Part shown: positions 1 through 7,373 of the stretch, one piece after another
Position numbering within the stretch: the stretch's first letter is position 1
Layout of the letters: every line of letters starts with the position of its first letter
DNA from: Ignavibacteriaceae bacterium
GTDB lineage: Bacteria > Bacteroidota > Ignavibacteria > Ignavibacteriales > Ignavibacteriaceae
Length of the DNA stretch: 11,564 nucleotides
Direction: 5' to 3'
NCBI GenBank assembly: GCA_025455085.1
Contig: JALONF010000037.1
Location: forward strand, 1-11,564
Position numbers and translations under genes: made by a program
The notes under the pieces: model-generated
The model's input: only the letters and a program-made list of their open reading frames with translations
What the model was told of the DNA's origin: nothing
Database searches by the model: none

Positions 1-1398
1 CATTCAAAAATTATAACTACTAAATACGATACAGATGGAAACGTTGTTTGGGAAAAGTTTTACTCAATTCCAAATCTCGGTGTAGTGGCGACCTGGCTTT
101 CTGTAGATTCTTCAGGAAATATTATTGTAACCGGATATCCTCGTACATTCAGTAGTAATCCAGTTGAAGTTGGGCTTCTTACGTTGAAGTATGACAATAA
201 CGGTAACTTACTCTGGGATAAATTAATTTCCGGTACCTGGGCATTTGCAGTTCGTTCAATTGTTGATCCATCAGGAAATATATACGTTACCGGAAGAGCC
301 TGGCAGTACACGGCAACTCACGACTTCGTAACTATAAAATATGCACCCAATGGAACTGAACTTTGGTTTGATACATTTGACCAGAATGGAGGTTTTCACA
401 CACCAACAAGTATGGAATTAGATCAATATGGTAATCTCTTTATCACTGGTGGTGGGCTCAGTGGTGGATTAATTACTGTAATGTATAATAGTTCAGGTTT
501 ACGTCAATGGGTAAAAGAAGAAACTGGGACAGCCGGGCAAGGTATTAGAGTTGATGGAAATGGTGGAGTTTTTATTACTGGTTCATACTATGATGTAAAC
601 ACAGGAACAAATAACGATATCAGATTAATTAAATATGACTATTCCGGTAATCTCCTCTGGCAAAAGTTTTATGATTTTGGTAACGCTGAATATGGTAGAT
701 TGGTAAATATTGATTCTCAATCAAATATAATTGTCACTGGTTATGGTGCATTACCGGGTGAGTTCTACGTTGGATGGCTTATTGCTAAATTCGATCACGC
801 AGGAAATCTTTTGTGGTATAATAGAGTAAAAGAAAATCAACTTTGGGAAGAGTTCCCATACTTCGCTTTAATTGGACCGCAGGATGAGATATATATAACG
901 GGAAATTTAGGAGTGAACTCTGGAGGGACCACATATCACGGATTAGAAACCGTAAGATACAATTCTGATGGAAGCAATCCTTGGATTGCCGAGGTAAATC
1001 AATATGCGGGCGTTGGCAAGGGTCTTGCATTTGGTACTGATTTAAGTTTGTACGCAGTAGGACAGTTTTATTATTCAGTAATAAAGTACTCACAATCTTT
1101 CCCAACAGCTATTGAACAATTTAACGAGATTCCTGAAAAATTCAATCTTGTGCAGAACTACCCAAATCCGTTCAACCCAACAACGACAATTTCATTTTCA
1201 CTTCCTTCATCAACATTTACTTCGCTGAAAGTATATGACATTCTTGGGAATGAAGTTGCGAATTTAGTTAATGAAGAAAAACCCGCGGGAAATTATGAAG
1301 TAAGGTTTAATGCATCCTCATTAACAAGCGGAACATATTTTTACAAATTACAAGCAGGCAGTTTTATTGAAACAAAGAAGATGATTTTATTAAAATAA
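1..1398 (+). CDS. Secreted SBBP-type beta-propeller protein with T9SS sorting domain (5' end outside window)
   Basis: The frame is open from base 1, so the true start lies upstream. A GTG at 85 is internal, because the codons before it already encode a repeat (KYDTDGNVVWEKFY). The visible 465 residues hold about seven tandem units of roughly 45-60 aa, each with a K-Y/F-D-xx-GN-xx-W strand followed by D-xx-GN-I-x-V/I-TG. This is the pattern of SBBP beta-propeller repeats. From about 1135 to the stop comes a type A T9SS sorting domain: QNYPNPFNPTT, LKVYDILGNEV, then a KMILLK tail. By family knowledge such proteins cross the outer membrane by the type IX system and end up on the cell surface or released. 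The ligand or substrate is unknown and no enzymatic motif is seen. The next gene lies 47 nt downstream with the same sorting domain and no evident terminator between, so the two may be co-transcribed. Confidence 0.9.
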   Translation, partial: HSKIITTKYDTDGNVVWEKFYSIPNLGVVATWLSVDSSGNIIVTGYPRTFSSNPVEVGLLTLKYDNNGNLLWDKLISGTWAFAVRSIVDPSGNIYVTGRAWQYTATHDFVTIKYAPNGTELWFDTFDQNGGFHTPTSMELDQYGNLFITGGGLSGGLITVMYNSSGLRQWVKEETGTAGQGIRVDGNGGVFITGSYYDVNTGTNNDIRLIKYDYSGNLLWQKFYDFGNAEYGRLVNIDSQSNIIVTGYGALPGEFYVGWLIAKFDHAGNLLWYNRVKENQLWEEFPYFALIGPQDEIYITGNLGVNSGGTTYHGLETVRYNSDGSNPWIAEVNQYAGVGKGLAFGTDLSLYAVGQFYYSVIKYSQSFPTAIEQFNEIPEKFNLVQNYPNPFNPTTTISFSLPSSTFTSLKVYDILGNEVANLVNEEKPAGNYEVRFNASSLTSGTYFYKLQAGSFIETKKMILLK

Positions 1399-1433
1399 AA
1401 TTCCATCCCCCCGGTATTTATTCAAAATTACTA

Positions 1434-1440
1434 TTTGGAG
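1434..1440 (+). promoter_or_regulatory. Ribosome binding site fixing the TTG start at 1446
   Basis: TTTGGAG ends five bases before the TTG at 1446. It is the clearest Shine-Dalgarno-like site in the window. It supports the TTG start, which also places a complete signal peptide at the N-terminus. Confidence 0.55.
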
Positions 1441-1445
1441 AGCTT

Positions 1446-3764
1446 TTGAAAACTTTTATCATTACTCTTAGTTGTTTTTTATTTTTTGTTTCTGAAATTA
1501 CACCTCAGAATTCCTATACATATTCCTGGCGATATTATCGCACGGGCAATACCGGTATTCAGGGAGATTATGCTACTGCTCTTTTGATAGATGAAAATGG
1601 TGATCCATATATCGCAGCTAATACAGGTAATTGGGGCGAAGGAGGATTTGCAAAATTTAGCCAATCTGAAAACAAGTGGATAAACTATTCAAATGTTGAT
1701 CATCCAATACTAGGTTCGTTCGACAACGGGGACGTTCAAATTTTAGATATCATAGAAGACTATGATAAAAATCTTTGGATGGGAAATTTCACGGGGGCGC
1801 TGAAATTTAATCCCCAGGTTGGTATTTCATCAATTGAAAAATTTGATCCTAACAATTCAGGTCTGCTGGGAAATACATATGATATTGATTTAGCACCAGA
1901 CAGTACAATTTGGTTTACGAGTGGCGGTCTTGTTCGTTTTAATCCTAAAAACGATGGGTGGACTTATTGGCAAGATGGAAGTACAAGAATAGCTGTTCAG
2001 CCTAAACTAGATGGAAGTTATTTGGTGTGGTCTGCTGAGACATACTATGGTTATGTATTCACTTATAACAGCGCGACAAATCAATTGTCAAGCTATATGC
2101 CTTCAGCATTCGGAGACATTGCGGGATTGCCGGGAAAAGATTGTGTTGATGATGCGGGAAATTTCTGGGCATTACGTATGGCAAATCCCGGTGATTGGGA
2201 AACGCTTGAGTACCAACGTCCAGATGGTTCCTGGGTTGCCCCTCCCCCTCCATATATTAATGTCAGTTTTTATATTGATGCATTCAAAGCTTTTGGAAAT
2301 GGGAAAGCCTTATTAGTTACAACAACTGGAGAAACGTGGATGTTTGATGGTACAACCTGGCAAAATTATGGAACCTGGCGACCGGGGGAATTTACGCTCT
2401 CTGTTGATGCAGATGAGCAAGGTAATGTTTGGGTTTGTGGTATTGAAGGCGCAGCTAGACGTGATTTTGCAACTGGCAATTGGCAACGTTATAGAATAAC
2501 GAACACTTCACAAATAGATTATTTTGTTGAAGATTTATCACTTGATAGCCAAGGAAATGTTTGGTTTACAGGAAATGCTGGTACTGGTGTGGGAGGATTT
2601 CAAAAATTTGATGGCGAGCGATGGACGGGCTTCAATGATTTTACTTATGGTTTAGGATATCCCTTTCCTTTTCCGGCAGACAATACACAAGCGATCATAA
2701 GCAGACCATCAAATGGTGATGTAGTATTCAATCCAACTTTCCACGGAATTCATGCCTGGGATGGAACAAATTATTTTGCATTGGAAGATTCAATGAGTGT
2801 CTCCAAAGGATTTGTTGAAGACTCGCAAGGAAGATTGTGGAGCCTTGGTGAGTATTTCAATGTAAGATACTATGACGAAAGTATTCCTGATTGGATTGTT
2901 GTACCATTGACAGGCTGGGGCAGCCAAATAAAAAAGGATCTTACATTAGATGGAGCAATATGGGCATCAACTGAATTTGAGCTCTTACGTACTGATGGAA
3001 ACTCTTCCTTCTCACGTACTCCCAGCGATTTCCCTAATTCAGCAACATCGTTCACTGGCTTAGCCATTGACGATAGCAGTATCGTTTGGATCGGAACCTG
3101 GACGCAGTTTACAATTAATGGCAGCACACTTATCCGCCTCGATGCAAATAACGGCTCATACACGGTTTATCAACATGATCTGGGCTGGCCATTTCCCGGA
3201 GAACACGTACGTCCTTTAGCTGTTACACCAGATGGACGACTTTGGATGCAGTACGATAGTGAGTATCCGTCGGATGACAACGGTTTGTGCTGGTTCGATG
3301 GAGTAAACGTGGGTTCGTTCCCGGCTCCACCAGGCGGAGTTCCACAGTGGGGAGGATTACCAAATAGTAATATTAAAAAACTTGAAGTAATAGAAATCCC
3401 AGGTGGTTATGAACTATGGATGAGTTGTTTGGGAAGAGGGATTGCAGTGTTAACCGTTAATGACGGAACAACCAGCATTGATAATGAAGAAGAATCGCCA
3501 ACAAGTTTTATGCTCTCACAGAATTATCCCAATCCATTTAATCCGACAACCAGTATTCAGTATGCAATAAGCAGTAAACAATTTGTATCACTAAAAGTTT
3601 ATGATGTGCTCGGAAATGAGATTGCTAGCCTAGTTAATGAAGAAAAACCTGCAGGTACTTATGAAGTACAATTTGATGCATCTGCTTTTACGAGCGGAGT
3701 TTATTTCTATACCATAAGGACCAGTAATTTCACAAACACCCGCAAGATGATTCTAATAAAATAA
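1446..3764 (+). CDS. Exported propeller protein with T9SS type A sorting domain
   Basis: This 772-aa protein starts at a TTG behind a GGAG site. Residues 1-21 (MKTFIITLSCFLFFVSEITP) are a Sec signal peptide. The body carries at least eight blade-like repeats with a core of D-xx-GN-x-W-h-G followed by a short strand ending in a K/R-F-D/N pair. Examples are NLWMGNFTGALKFNP, TIWFTSGGLVRFNP, NVWFTGNAG..FQKFDG, RLWSLGEY and IVWIGTW. This resembles the two-component-regulator-type (Reg_prop) propeller seen in secreted Bacteroidota proteins, without any kinase domain here. The last ~85 residues (from about 3505) are a T9SS sorting domain with QNYPNPFNPTT, LKVYDVLGNEI and KMILIK. It shares the stretch LVNEEKPAG with the preceding gene. 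A cell-surface or released location is expected. The specific role is unknown; binding or adhesion is only a guess. Confidence 0.88.
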   Translation: MKTFIITLSCFLFFVSEITPQNSYTYSWRYYRTGNTGIQGDYATALLIDENGDPYIAANTGNWGEGGFAKFSQSENKWINYSNVDHPILGSFDNGDVQILDIIEDYDKNLWMGNFTGALKFNPQVGISSIEKFDPNNSGLLGNTYDIDLAPDSTIWFTSGGLVRFNPKNDGWTYWQDGSTRIAVQPKLDGSYLVWSAETYYGYVFTYNSATNQLSSYMPSAFGDIAGLPGKDCVDDAGNFWALRMANPGDWETLEYQRPDGSWVAPPPPYINVSFYIDAFKAFGNGKALLVTTTGETWMFDGTTWQNYGTWRPGEFTLSVDADEQGNVWVCGIEGAARRDFATGNWQRYRITNTSQIDYFVEDLSLDSQGNVWFTGNAGTGVGGFQKFDGERWTGFNDFTYGLGYPFPFPADNTQAIISRPSNGDVVFNPTFHGIHAWDGTNYFALEDSMSVSKGFVEDSQGRLWSLGEYFNVRYYDESIPDWIVVPLTGWGSQIKKDLTLDGAIWASTEFELLRTDGNSSFSRTPSDFPNSATSFTGLAIDDSSIVWIGTWTQFTINGSTLIRLDANNGSYTVYQHDLGWPFPGEHVRPLAVTPDGRLWMQYDSEYPSDDNGLCWFDGVNVGSFPAPPGGVPQWGGLPNSNIKKLEVIEIPGGYELWMSCLGRGIAVLTVNDGTTSIDNEEESPTSFMLSQNYPNPFNPTTSIQYAISSKQFVSLKVYDVLGNEIASLVNEEKPAGTYEVQFDASAFTSGVYFYTIRTSNFTNTRKMILIK

Positions 3765-3933
3765 CTCATTGAGATTTGCTTTTTAGAAAACTCTCTGAAG
3801 AAATATTGATAGGTTTTTTTATCTAAAGTTAGAAATCTTTTTACCACTACTTAACGAATCCCTCTAACATTCATGAATTAAAATCCATAAGTAAAAAAAG
3901 AAGTTGGATATTTCTTCAAGCGTTTTTTGCTAT
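3765..3933. other. AT-rich spacer with no recognised gene or terminator
   Basis: The spacer between the T9SS cargo gene and the decayed gene is AT-rich. A seven-T run at 3814-3820 and a weak AAGAA/TTCTT inverted pair near 3900-3915 are present, but neither has a GC-rich stem. I see no convincing terminator, RNA gene or promoter. Confidence 0.5.
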
Positions 3934-4346
3934 ATGGATCAGAATTCCATTGACGATAAAGATCGCCTTTTCTGAAGAGATCATAATCTCAAACACTGGC
4001 CCACTTTAACTAAAGAACAAGTTCATTACAAATTTCAGAAGATGGAGGCGAATTCAGTCCCCACGTCAAAATTGACAACCGACATTGAAATATTTGTCCG
4101 AGAATTTTATATAACTACTTATACTGGTAGATTATTATACCTAAAACCAAAAGTTAGTGATGGCACATTGTATGAAATAAAAATCACTTCTCATTTATTT
4201 GATCATATAGTAAAACCAGGGATGAGTCTAAGGAATTATTAGTCATAAAGAACTTATACTCTAAACGAGATGATTGGGAGGCGCTTGGTTGTAAACTTGA
4301 GAAAGTCGAAAGAGAGAACGGATGGGAATATCGTTTTCAGATTTAA
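3934..4346 (+). pseudogene. Decayed gene of unknown family (one in-frame stop, one frameshift)
   Basis: From an ATG at 3934 a frame runs through MDQNSIDDKDRLF, meets a TGA at 3973-3975, and continues in the same frame as RDHNLKHWPTLTKEQVHYKF and onward to a TAG at 4240-4242. The sequence does not lose protein-like character there. The downstream codons continue in another frame (ESKELLVIKNLYSKRDDWEA, then KVERENGWEYRFQI) to a TAA at 4344-4346. Adding one A to the run at 4212-4215 joins the two parts as HIVK-TRDESKE, giving a charged, soluble-looking protein of about 137 aa. A 66-codon piece starting at ATG 4042 is the longest intact fragment. I do not recognise the family. No good ribosome binding site precedes 3934, so the original start is uncertain. 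The two lesions suggest inactivation; sequencing or assembly error in an A run could explain the second but not the first. Confidence 0.5.
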
Positions 4347-4401
4347 AGTAATAAGAATTGTGTGGCAAGAATTTCTGCTCAATCCGGAGTTGTTTTAAGA
4401 A

Positions 4402-4431
4402 TTGCTTAATTTTAGATTAATAATTATTTTG
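4402..4431 (+). promoter_or_regulatory. Possible promoter ahead of the redox operon
   Basis: A TTG at 4402-4404 lies 19 nt before TTATTTTG (4424-4431), one mismatch from the Bacteroidota -7 element TAnnTTTG, at a spacing used by that sigma factor. It sits immediately before the first gene of the operon. The region is very AT-rich, so a chance match is likely. If real, transcription would start almost at the GTG at 4439, implying a leaderless message or the alternative start at 4463. Confidence 0.2.
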
Positions 4432-4438
4432 TTTTAAG

Positions 4439-5770
4439 GTGGAAGTATTTATTGAGAACATAGTGACTTATGCATTAGTGATTGGTTTCATTGCCATTCT
4501 TTTTTACTTCTATCTAAGGAAACATAAAAAGCATTCACAAGCCACAAAGAAAAAAATAGCAAAAGCGAAGGAACTCGGTTTTAACGAACCTGTTTCACTT
4601 CATCCAGTTATCAACTACGATATTTGCATTGGAAGCGCTGCCTGTGTTGCTGCATGTCCGGAAAGAGATATTCTTGGTGTTGTTGATGGCAAAGCAGTTA
4701 CTATTAATGCATCAAGATGTGTTGGACATGGTGCCTGCTTTCATGCCTGTCCGGTGCAAGCAATTTCACTTTGTATCGGTACTGAAAAGAGAGGTGTTGA
4801 ACTTCCCCACATCAGCCAGGAATTTGAGACAAGTATTCCAGGGATTTATATCGCCGGTGAACTTGGAGGTATGGGTTTAATCAAAAATGCGGTTGAACAG
4901 GGTAAACAAGCGATGAGCTACCTTGCATCAAAATTAAAAAGCAAAGGCAGCACAAAATATGATGTTGTGATTGTTGGCGCCGGACCTGCAGGTATTTCAG
5001 CATCATTGGAAGCAACCAAACGAAAACTTAAATTTGCTACACTTGAACAAGATACATTAGGGGGAACTGTTGCTAATTTTCCAAGGGCTAAAATTGTTAT
5101 GACTTCTCAAATGGAACTGCCTTTATTTGGTAAGATAAAACTTTCAGAGACGTCCAAATCAGAACTGCTTGCACTCTGGAATGAAGTTTTATCAAAAAAT
5201 AATATTTCGATAAATGAGCAGGAAAAGGTTGATAGAATAGAAAAACATGAGGATTTCTTCATCGTTCAAACGGACAAAAATCATTATACAACAAAGGCAG
5301 TTCTTTTAGCAATTGGAAGACGAGGCTCACCAAGAAAACTCGATGTGCCTGGTGAGGAGAAAGAAAAAGTTGCTTACCGTCTGATAGAACCGGAATTAAT
5401 TCATAATCAAAAGATTTTAGTTGTAGGTGGCGGTGATTCTGCAATTGAAAGTGCATTGCTTCTTGTTGATGAAAAAAATGAAGTTACACTTTCTTACCGG
5501 GGTGATACTTTTTCAAGATGTAAACCAAAGAATCTCGAAAGAATTAATGATTACTCGAAGAATGGTAAAGTTAATGTACTGCTCAACTCGGAAGTTTCGG
5601 AAATTCTTGACAACAGTGCTATTATTAAACTGAAGGACAAAGCTCAACCATTGGTAATTGAAAATGATCTGGTTTATATATTCGCCGGCGGAATTCTTCC
5701 TACGAAATTTTTAGAAGAAATTGGAATAAGGATAACCAAGAAGTTCGGCGAAGCAATCTTAAAGCATTAA
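4439..5770 (+). CDS. Membrane-anchored ferredoxin-domain FAD/NAD(P) oxidoreductase
   Basis: This 443-aa protein starts at GTG; GTG 4463 is an alternative start, as no clear ribosome site decides. Residues 7-26 form one transmembrane helix followed by a very basic stretch (RKHKKHSQATKKK), so the rest should face the cytoplasm. Residues 63-105 are a ferredoxin-like two-cluster region: C63-x5-C69-x3-C73-P and C94-x5-C100-x3-C104-P. The usual second cysteine of each motif is Ser66 and His97. Residues 131-158 (TSIPGIYIAGELGGMG..) match the C-terminal FAD-contact segment of the thioredoxin-reductase fold, yet lie before the FAD GxGxxG at 180-185 (VGAGPAG). The NAD(P) motif VVGGGDSAIES is at 328-338. 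The redox-active CxxC of thioredoxin reductase is absent; Cys361 is the only cysteine after 112. It is likely an NAD(P)H-linked flavoprotein passing electrons through the ferredoxin part. Its partner is unproven, but the cytochrome gene begins 4 nt after its stop. Confidence 0.85.
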   Translation: MEVFIENIVTYALVIGFIAILFYFYLRKHKKHSQATKKKIAKAKELGFNEPVSLHPVINYDICIGSAACVAACPERDILGVVDGKAVTINASRCVGHGACFHACPVQAISLCIGTEKRGVELPHISQEFETSIPGIYIAGELGGMGLIKNAVEQGKQAMSYLASKLKSKGSTKYDVVIVGAGPAGISASLEATKRKLKFATLEQDTLGGTVANFPRAKIVMTSQMELPLFGKIKLSETSKSELLALWNEVLSKNNISINEQEKVDRIEKHEDFFIVQTDKNHYTTKAVLLAIGRRGSPRKLDVPGEEKEKVAYRLIEPELIHNQKILVVGGGDSAIESALLLVDEKNEVTLSYRGDTFSRCKPKNLERINDYSKNGKVNVLLNSEVSEILDNSAIIKLKDKAQPLVIENDLVYIFAGGILPTKFLEEIGIRITKKFGEAILKH

Positions 5771-5774
5771 TAAT

Positions 5775-7373
5775 TTGAGATTAAATATCTTTAAATCTTT
5801 TACATACTTTTTTTCTTTCATTGCTCTTTTCTCATTCAGAATATCAGCGCAGATTTCCCCGGGAGATTTAACTAACGCTCACACAAATCTTGAAGGAATC
5901 AGCAACTGCACGAAGTGCCACGAACTTGGTCAACAGGTTAACAATTCAAAATGCCTTGATTGTCATACTGAAATTAAGTCAAGAATAAATTCCGGTTCAG
6001 GTTATCATTCAAGTTCTGAAGTGAAAGGTAAAAATTGTTCTGGCTGCCATAGTGAACATCACGGAAGAAATTTCAGAATAGTGAATTTCAATCCAAACAA
6101 CTTCGATCATAAAAAAACTGGTTTTAGTCTGACCGGCAAGCACAGCCAAGCAGACTGCAAAGAATGTCATAAATCTGATTTCATTTCTGATAACAATCTA
6201 AAGAAAAGAAAAAATACTTACCTTGGACTGAGTGAAAACTGCATACCATGCCACGAAGATTACCATCAAAAAACTTTGGGAGTAAATTGCAGCAGCTGCC
6301 ATAATACTGAAACGTTCAAGCCTGCTGCTAAATTTGATCACTCGACTGCTGCATTCAAGTTAACTGGTGCTCATCAGAAAGTCGAGTGCATCGGTTGCCA
6401 TAAAATCGAAATGAAGAATGGAAAAGAATTTCAAACTTTCAAGGGTATTCCTTTTCAGAATTGTATTTCCTGCCATAAAGATGTTCACAACGGAAGCTTT
6501 GGACAGAATTGTTCAAGCTGTCACGTCACCTCGAGTTTCAAGCAAATTAATAGCGCAGCATTCGATCACAGCAGGACAAAATTTCCACTGGTTGGGAAGC
6601 ACAAATTAGTCAGCTGCAACAATTGTCACAGAGCTCCATCGGGTTTCAAAATGAAGTTCGACCTTTGCACTGATTGTCATACTGATTTTCATAAAGCACA
6701 ATTTGTAGTCGAGAACAGAACTCAGACTTGTTCTGACTGTCATAACGAGAATGGTTTCAGACCTTCAACATTCACAATTGAAAGACACAATAAATCCAAA
6801 TTTCAAATTACCGGCGCACATTTAGCAACACCATGCGAAAGTTGTCATTATCAACAGAACACCTGGCATTTTAAAGGCACTGGAATTGATTGCGTCAGCT
6901 GTCACGAAAATATTCATATAAATGAGTTAAAATCTGAATATCTGCCTGAGAACAAGTGCAGTGTTTGTCACCGAACAGAGAGCTGGAATACCATATCATT
7001 TGATCATAACCAGACTAATTTCCCTCTGCAGGGAAAGCACAGTTCAGCTGGCTGCGGGAATTGCCATCGGAAAGAAATTGACAACACAATTAAGATAATT
7101 TTCAAATCTGTCAGGAAAGAATGTGAATCCTGCCATAAAGATATTCACTTTGGTCAATTCAAGGTGGAAGGCATTTCAGATTGCAGCCGATGTCATTCAT
7201 TTGAAAATTGGAAACCAGAAAAGTTTGACCACAACAAAACAAAGTTTAATTTAGAAGGGGCACATAAAAATATTGAGTGCTCAAAATGTCATCCACAAAT
7301 TGAAATGAGCAGTAATACTTTCATCAAATTTAAATTAGAAGATTTTAAATGCGCTGCCTGCCACAAAAAATAA
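5775..7373 (+). CDS. Exported 20-haem c-type cytochrome
   Basis: This 532-aa protein starts at TTG, the only usual start codon in frame after the TAA at 5760; the first ATG lies deep inside. The N-terminus (MRLNIFKSFTYFFSFIALFS..ISAQ) is a Sec signal without a lipobox cysteine, and there is no T9SS domain, so a periplasmic or outer-membrane-associated location is expected. I count 20 CxxCH haem-attachment motifs, from CTKCH (about residue 45) to CAACH two residues before the end. After two leading haems the chain is six three-haem modules of 63-84 aa. The module reads CxxCH, then (F)DH-xxT-x-F-x-L-x-G-K/A-H, CxxCH, and CxxCH-x-D-x-H. Besides the haem cysteines no catalytic domain is seen, so the role is electron transfer. 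The mature chain is basic, with about 54 lysines. It sits between the flavoprotein and a 40-haem cytochrome, consistent with a relay across the periplasm (inference). Confidence 0.93.
   Translation: MRLNIFKSFTYFFSFIALFSFRISAQISPGDLTNAHTNLEGISNCTKCHELGQQVNNSKCLDCHTEIKSRINSGSGYHSSSEVKGKNCSGCHSEHHGRNFRIVNFNPNNFDHKKTGFSLTGKHSQADCKECHKSDFISDNNLKKRKNTYLGLSENCIPCHEDYHQKTLGVNCSSCHNTETFKPAAKFDHSTAAFKLTGAHQKVECIGCHKIEMKNGKEFQTFKGIPFQNCISCHKDVHNGSFGQNCSSCHVTSSFKQINSAAFDHSRTKFPLVGKHKLVSCNNCHRAPSGFKMKFDLCTDCHTDFHKAQFVVENRTQTCSDCHNENGFRPSTFTIERHNKSKFQITGAHLATPCESCHYQQNTWHFKGTGIDCVSCHENIHINELKSEYLPENKCSVCHRTESWNTISFDHNQTNFPLQGKHSSAGCGNCHRKEIDNTIKIIFKSVRKECESCHKDIHFGQFKVEGISDCSRCHSFENWKPEKFDHNKTKFNLEGAHKNIECSKCHPQIEMSSNTFIKFKLEDFKCAACHKK
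6036..7370 (+). repeat. Six tandem three-haem modules in the 20-haem cytochrome
   Basis: Modules begin at the cysteine codons at 6036, 6288, 6510, 6729, 6957 and 7182, with lengths of 252, 222, 219, 228, 225 and 189 nt. Each carries three CxxCH motifs. The linker reads FDHKKTGFSLTGKH, FDHSTAAFKLTGAH, FDHSRTKFPLVGKH, ERHNKSKFQITGAH, FDHNQTNFPLQGKH and FDHNKTKFNLEGAH in order. The fourth module has lost FD but keeps the His. Confidence 0.88.

Noticed and set aside
3806..3824. Possible terminator at the seven-T run after the second propeller gene
   Set aside because: Only a four-base GATA/TATC pairing spans the T run itself, and no GC-rich stem precedes it.
3833..4009. 58-codon open frame in the spacer with a hydrophobic stretch
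   Set aside because: It has no ATG, GTG or TTG in a sensible place at its beginning, overlaps the decayed gene in another frame, and shows no recognisable motif.
4042..4242. A free-standing 66-aa gene starting at ATG 4042
   Set aside because: Protein-like sequence extends upstream in the same frame and downstream in another frame, and there is no ribosome site, so it is treated as part of a decayed gene.
4439..5770. Thioredoxin reductase
   Set aside because: The nucleotide-binding motifs fit the fold, but the redox-active CxxC is absent and a ferredoxin region plus a membrane anchor are present.
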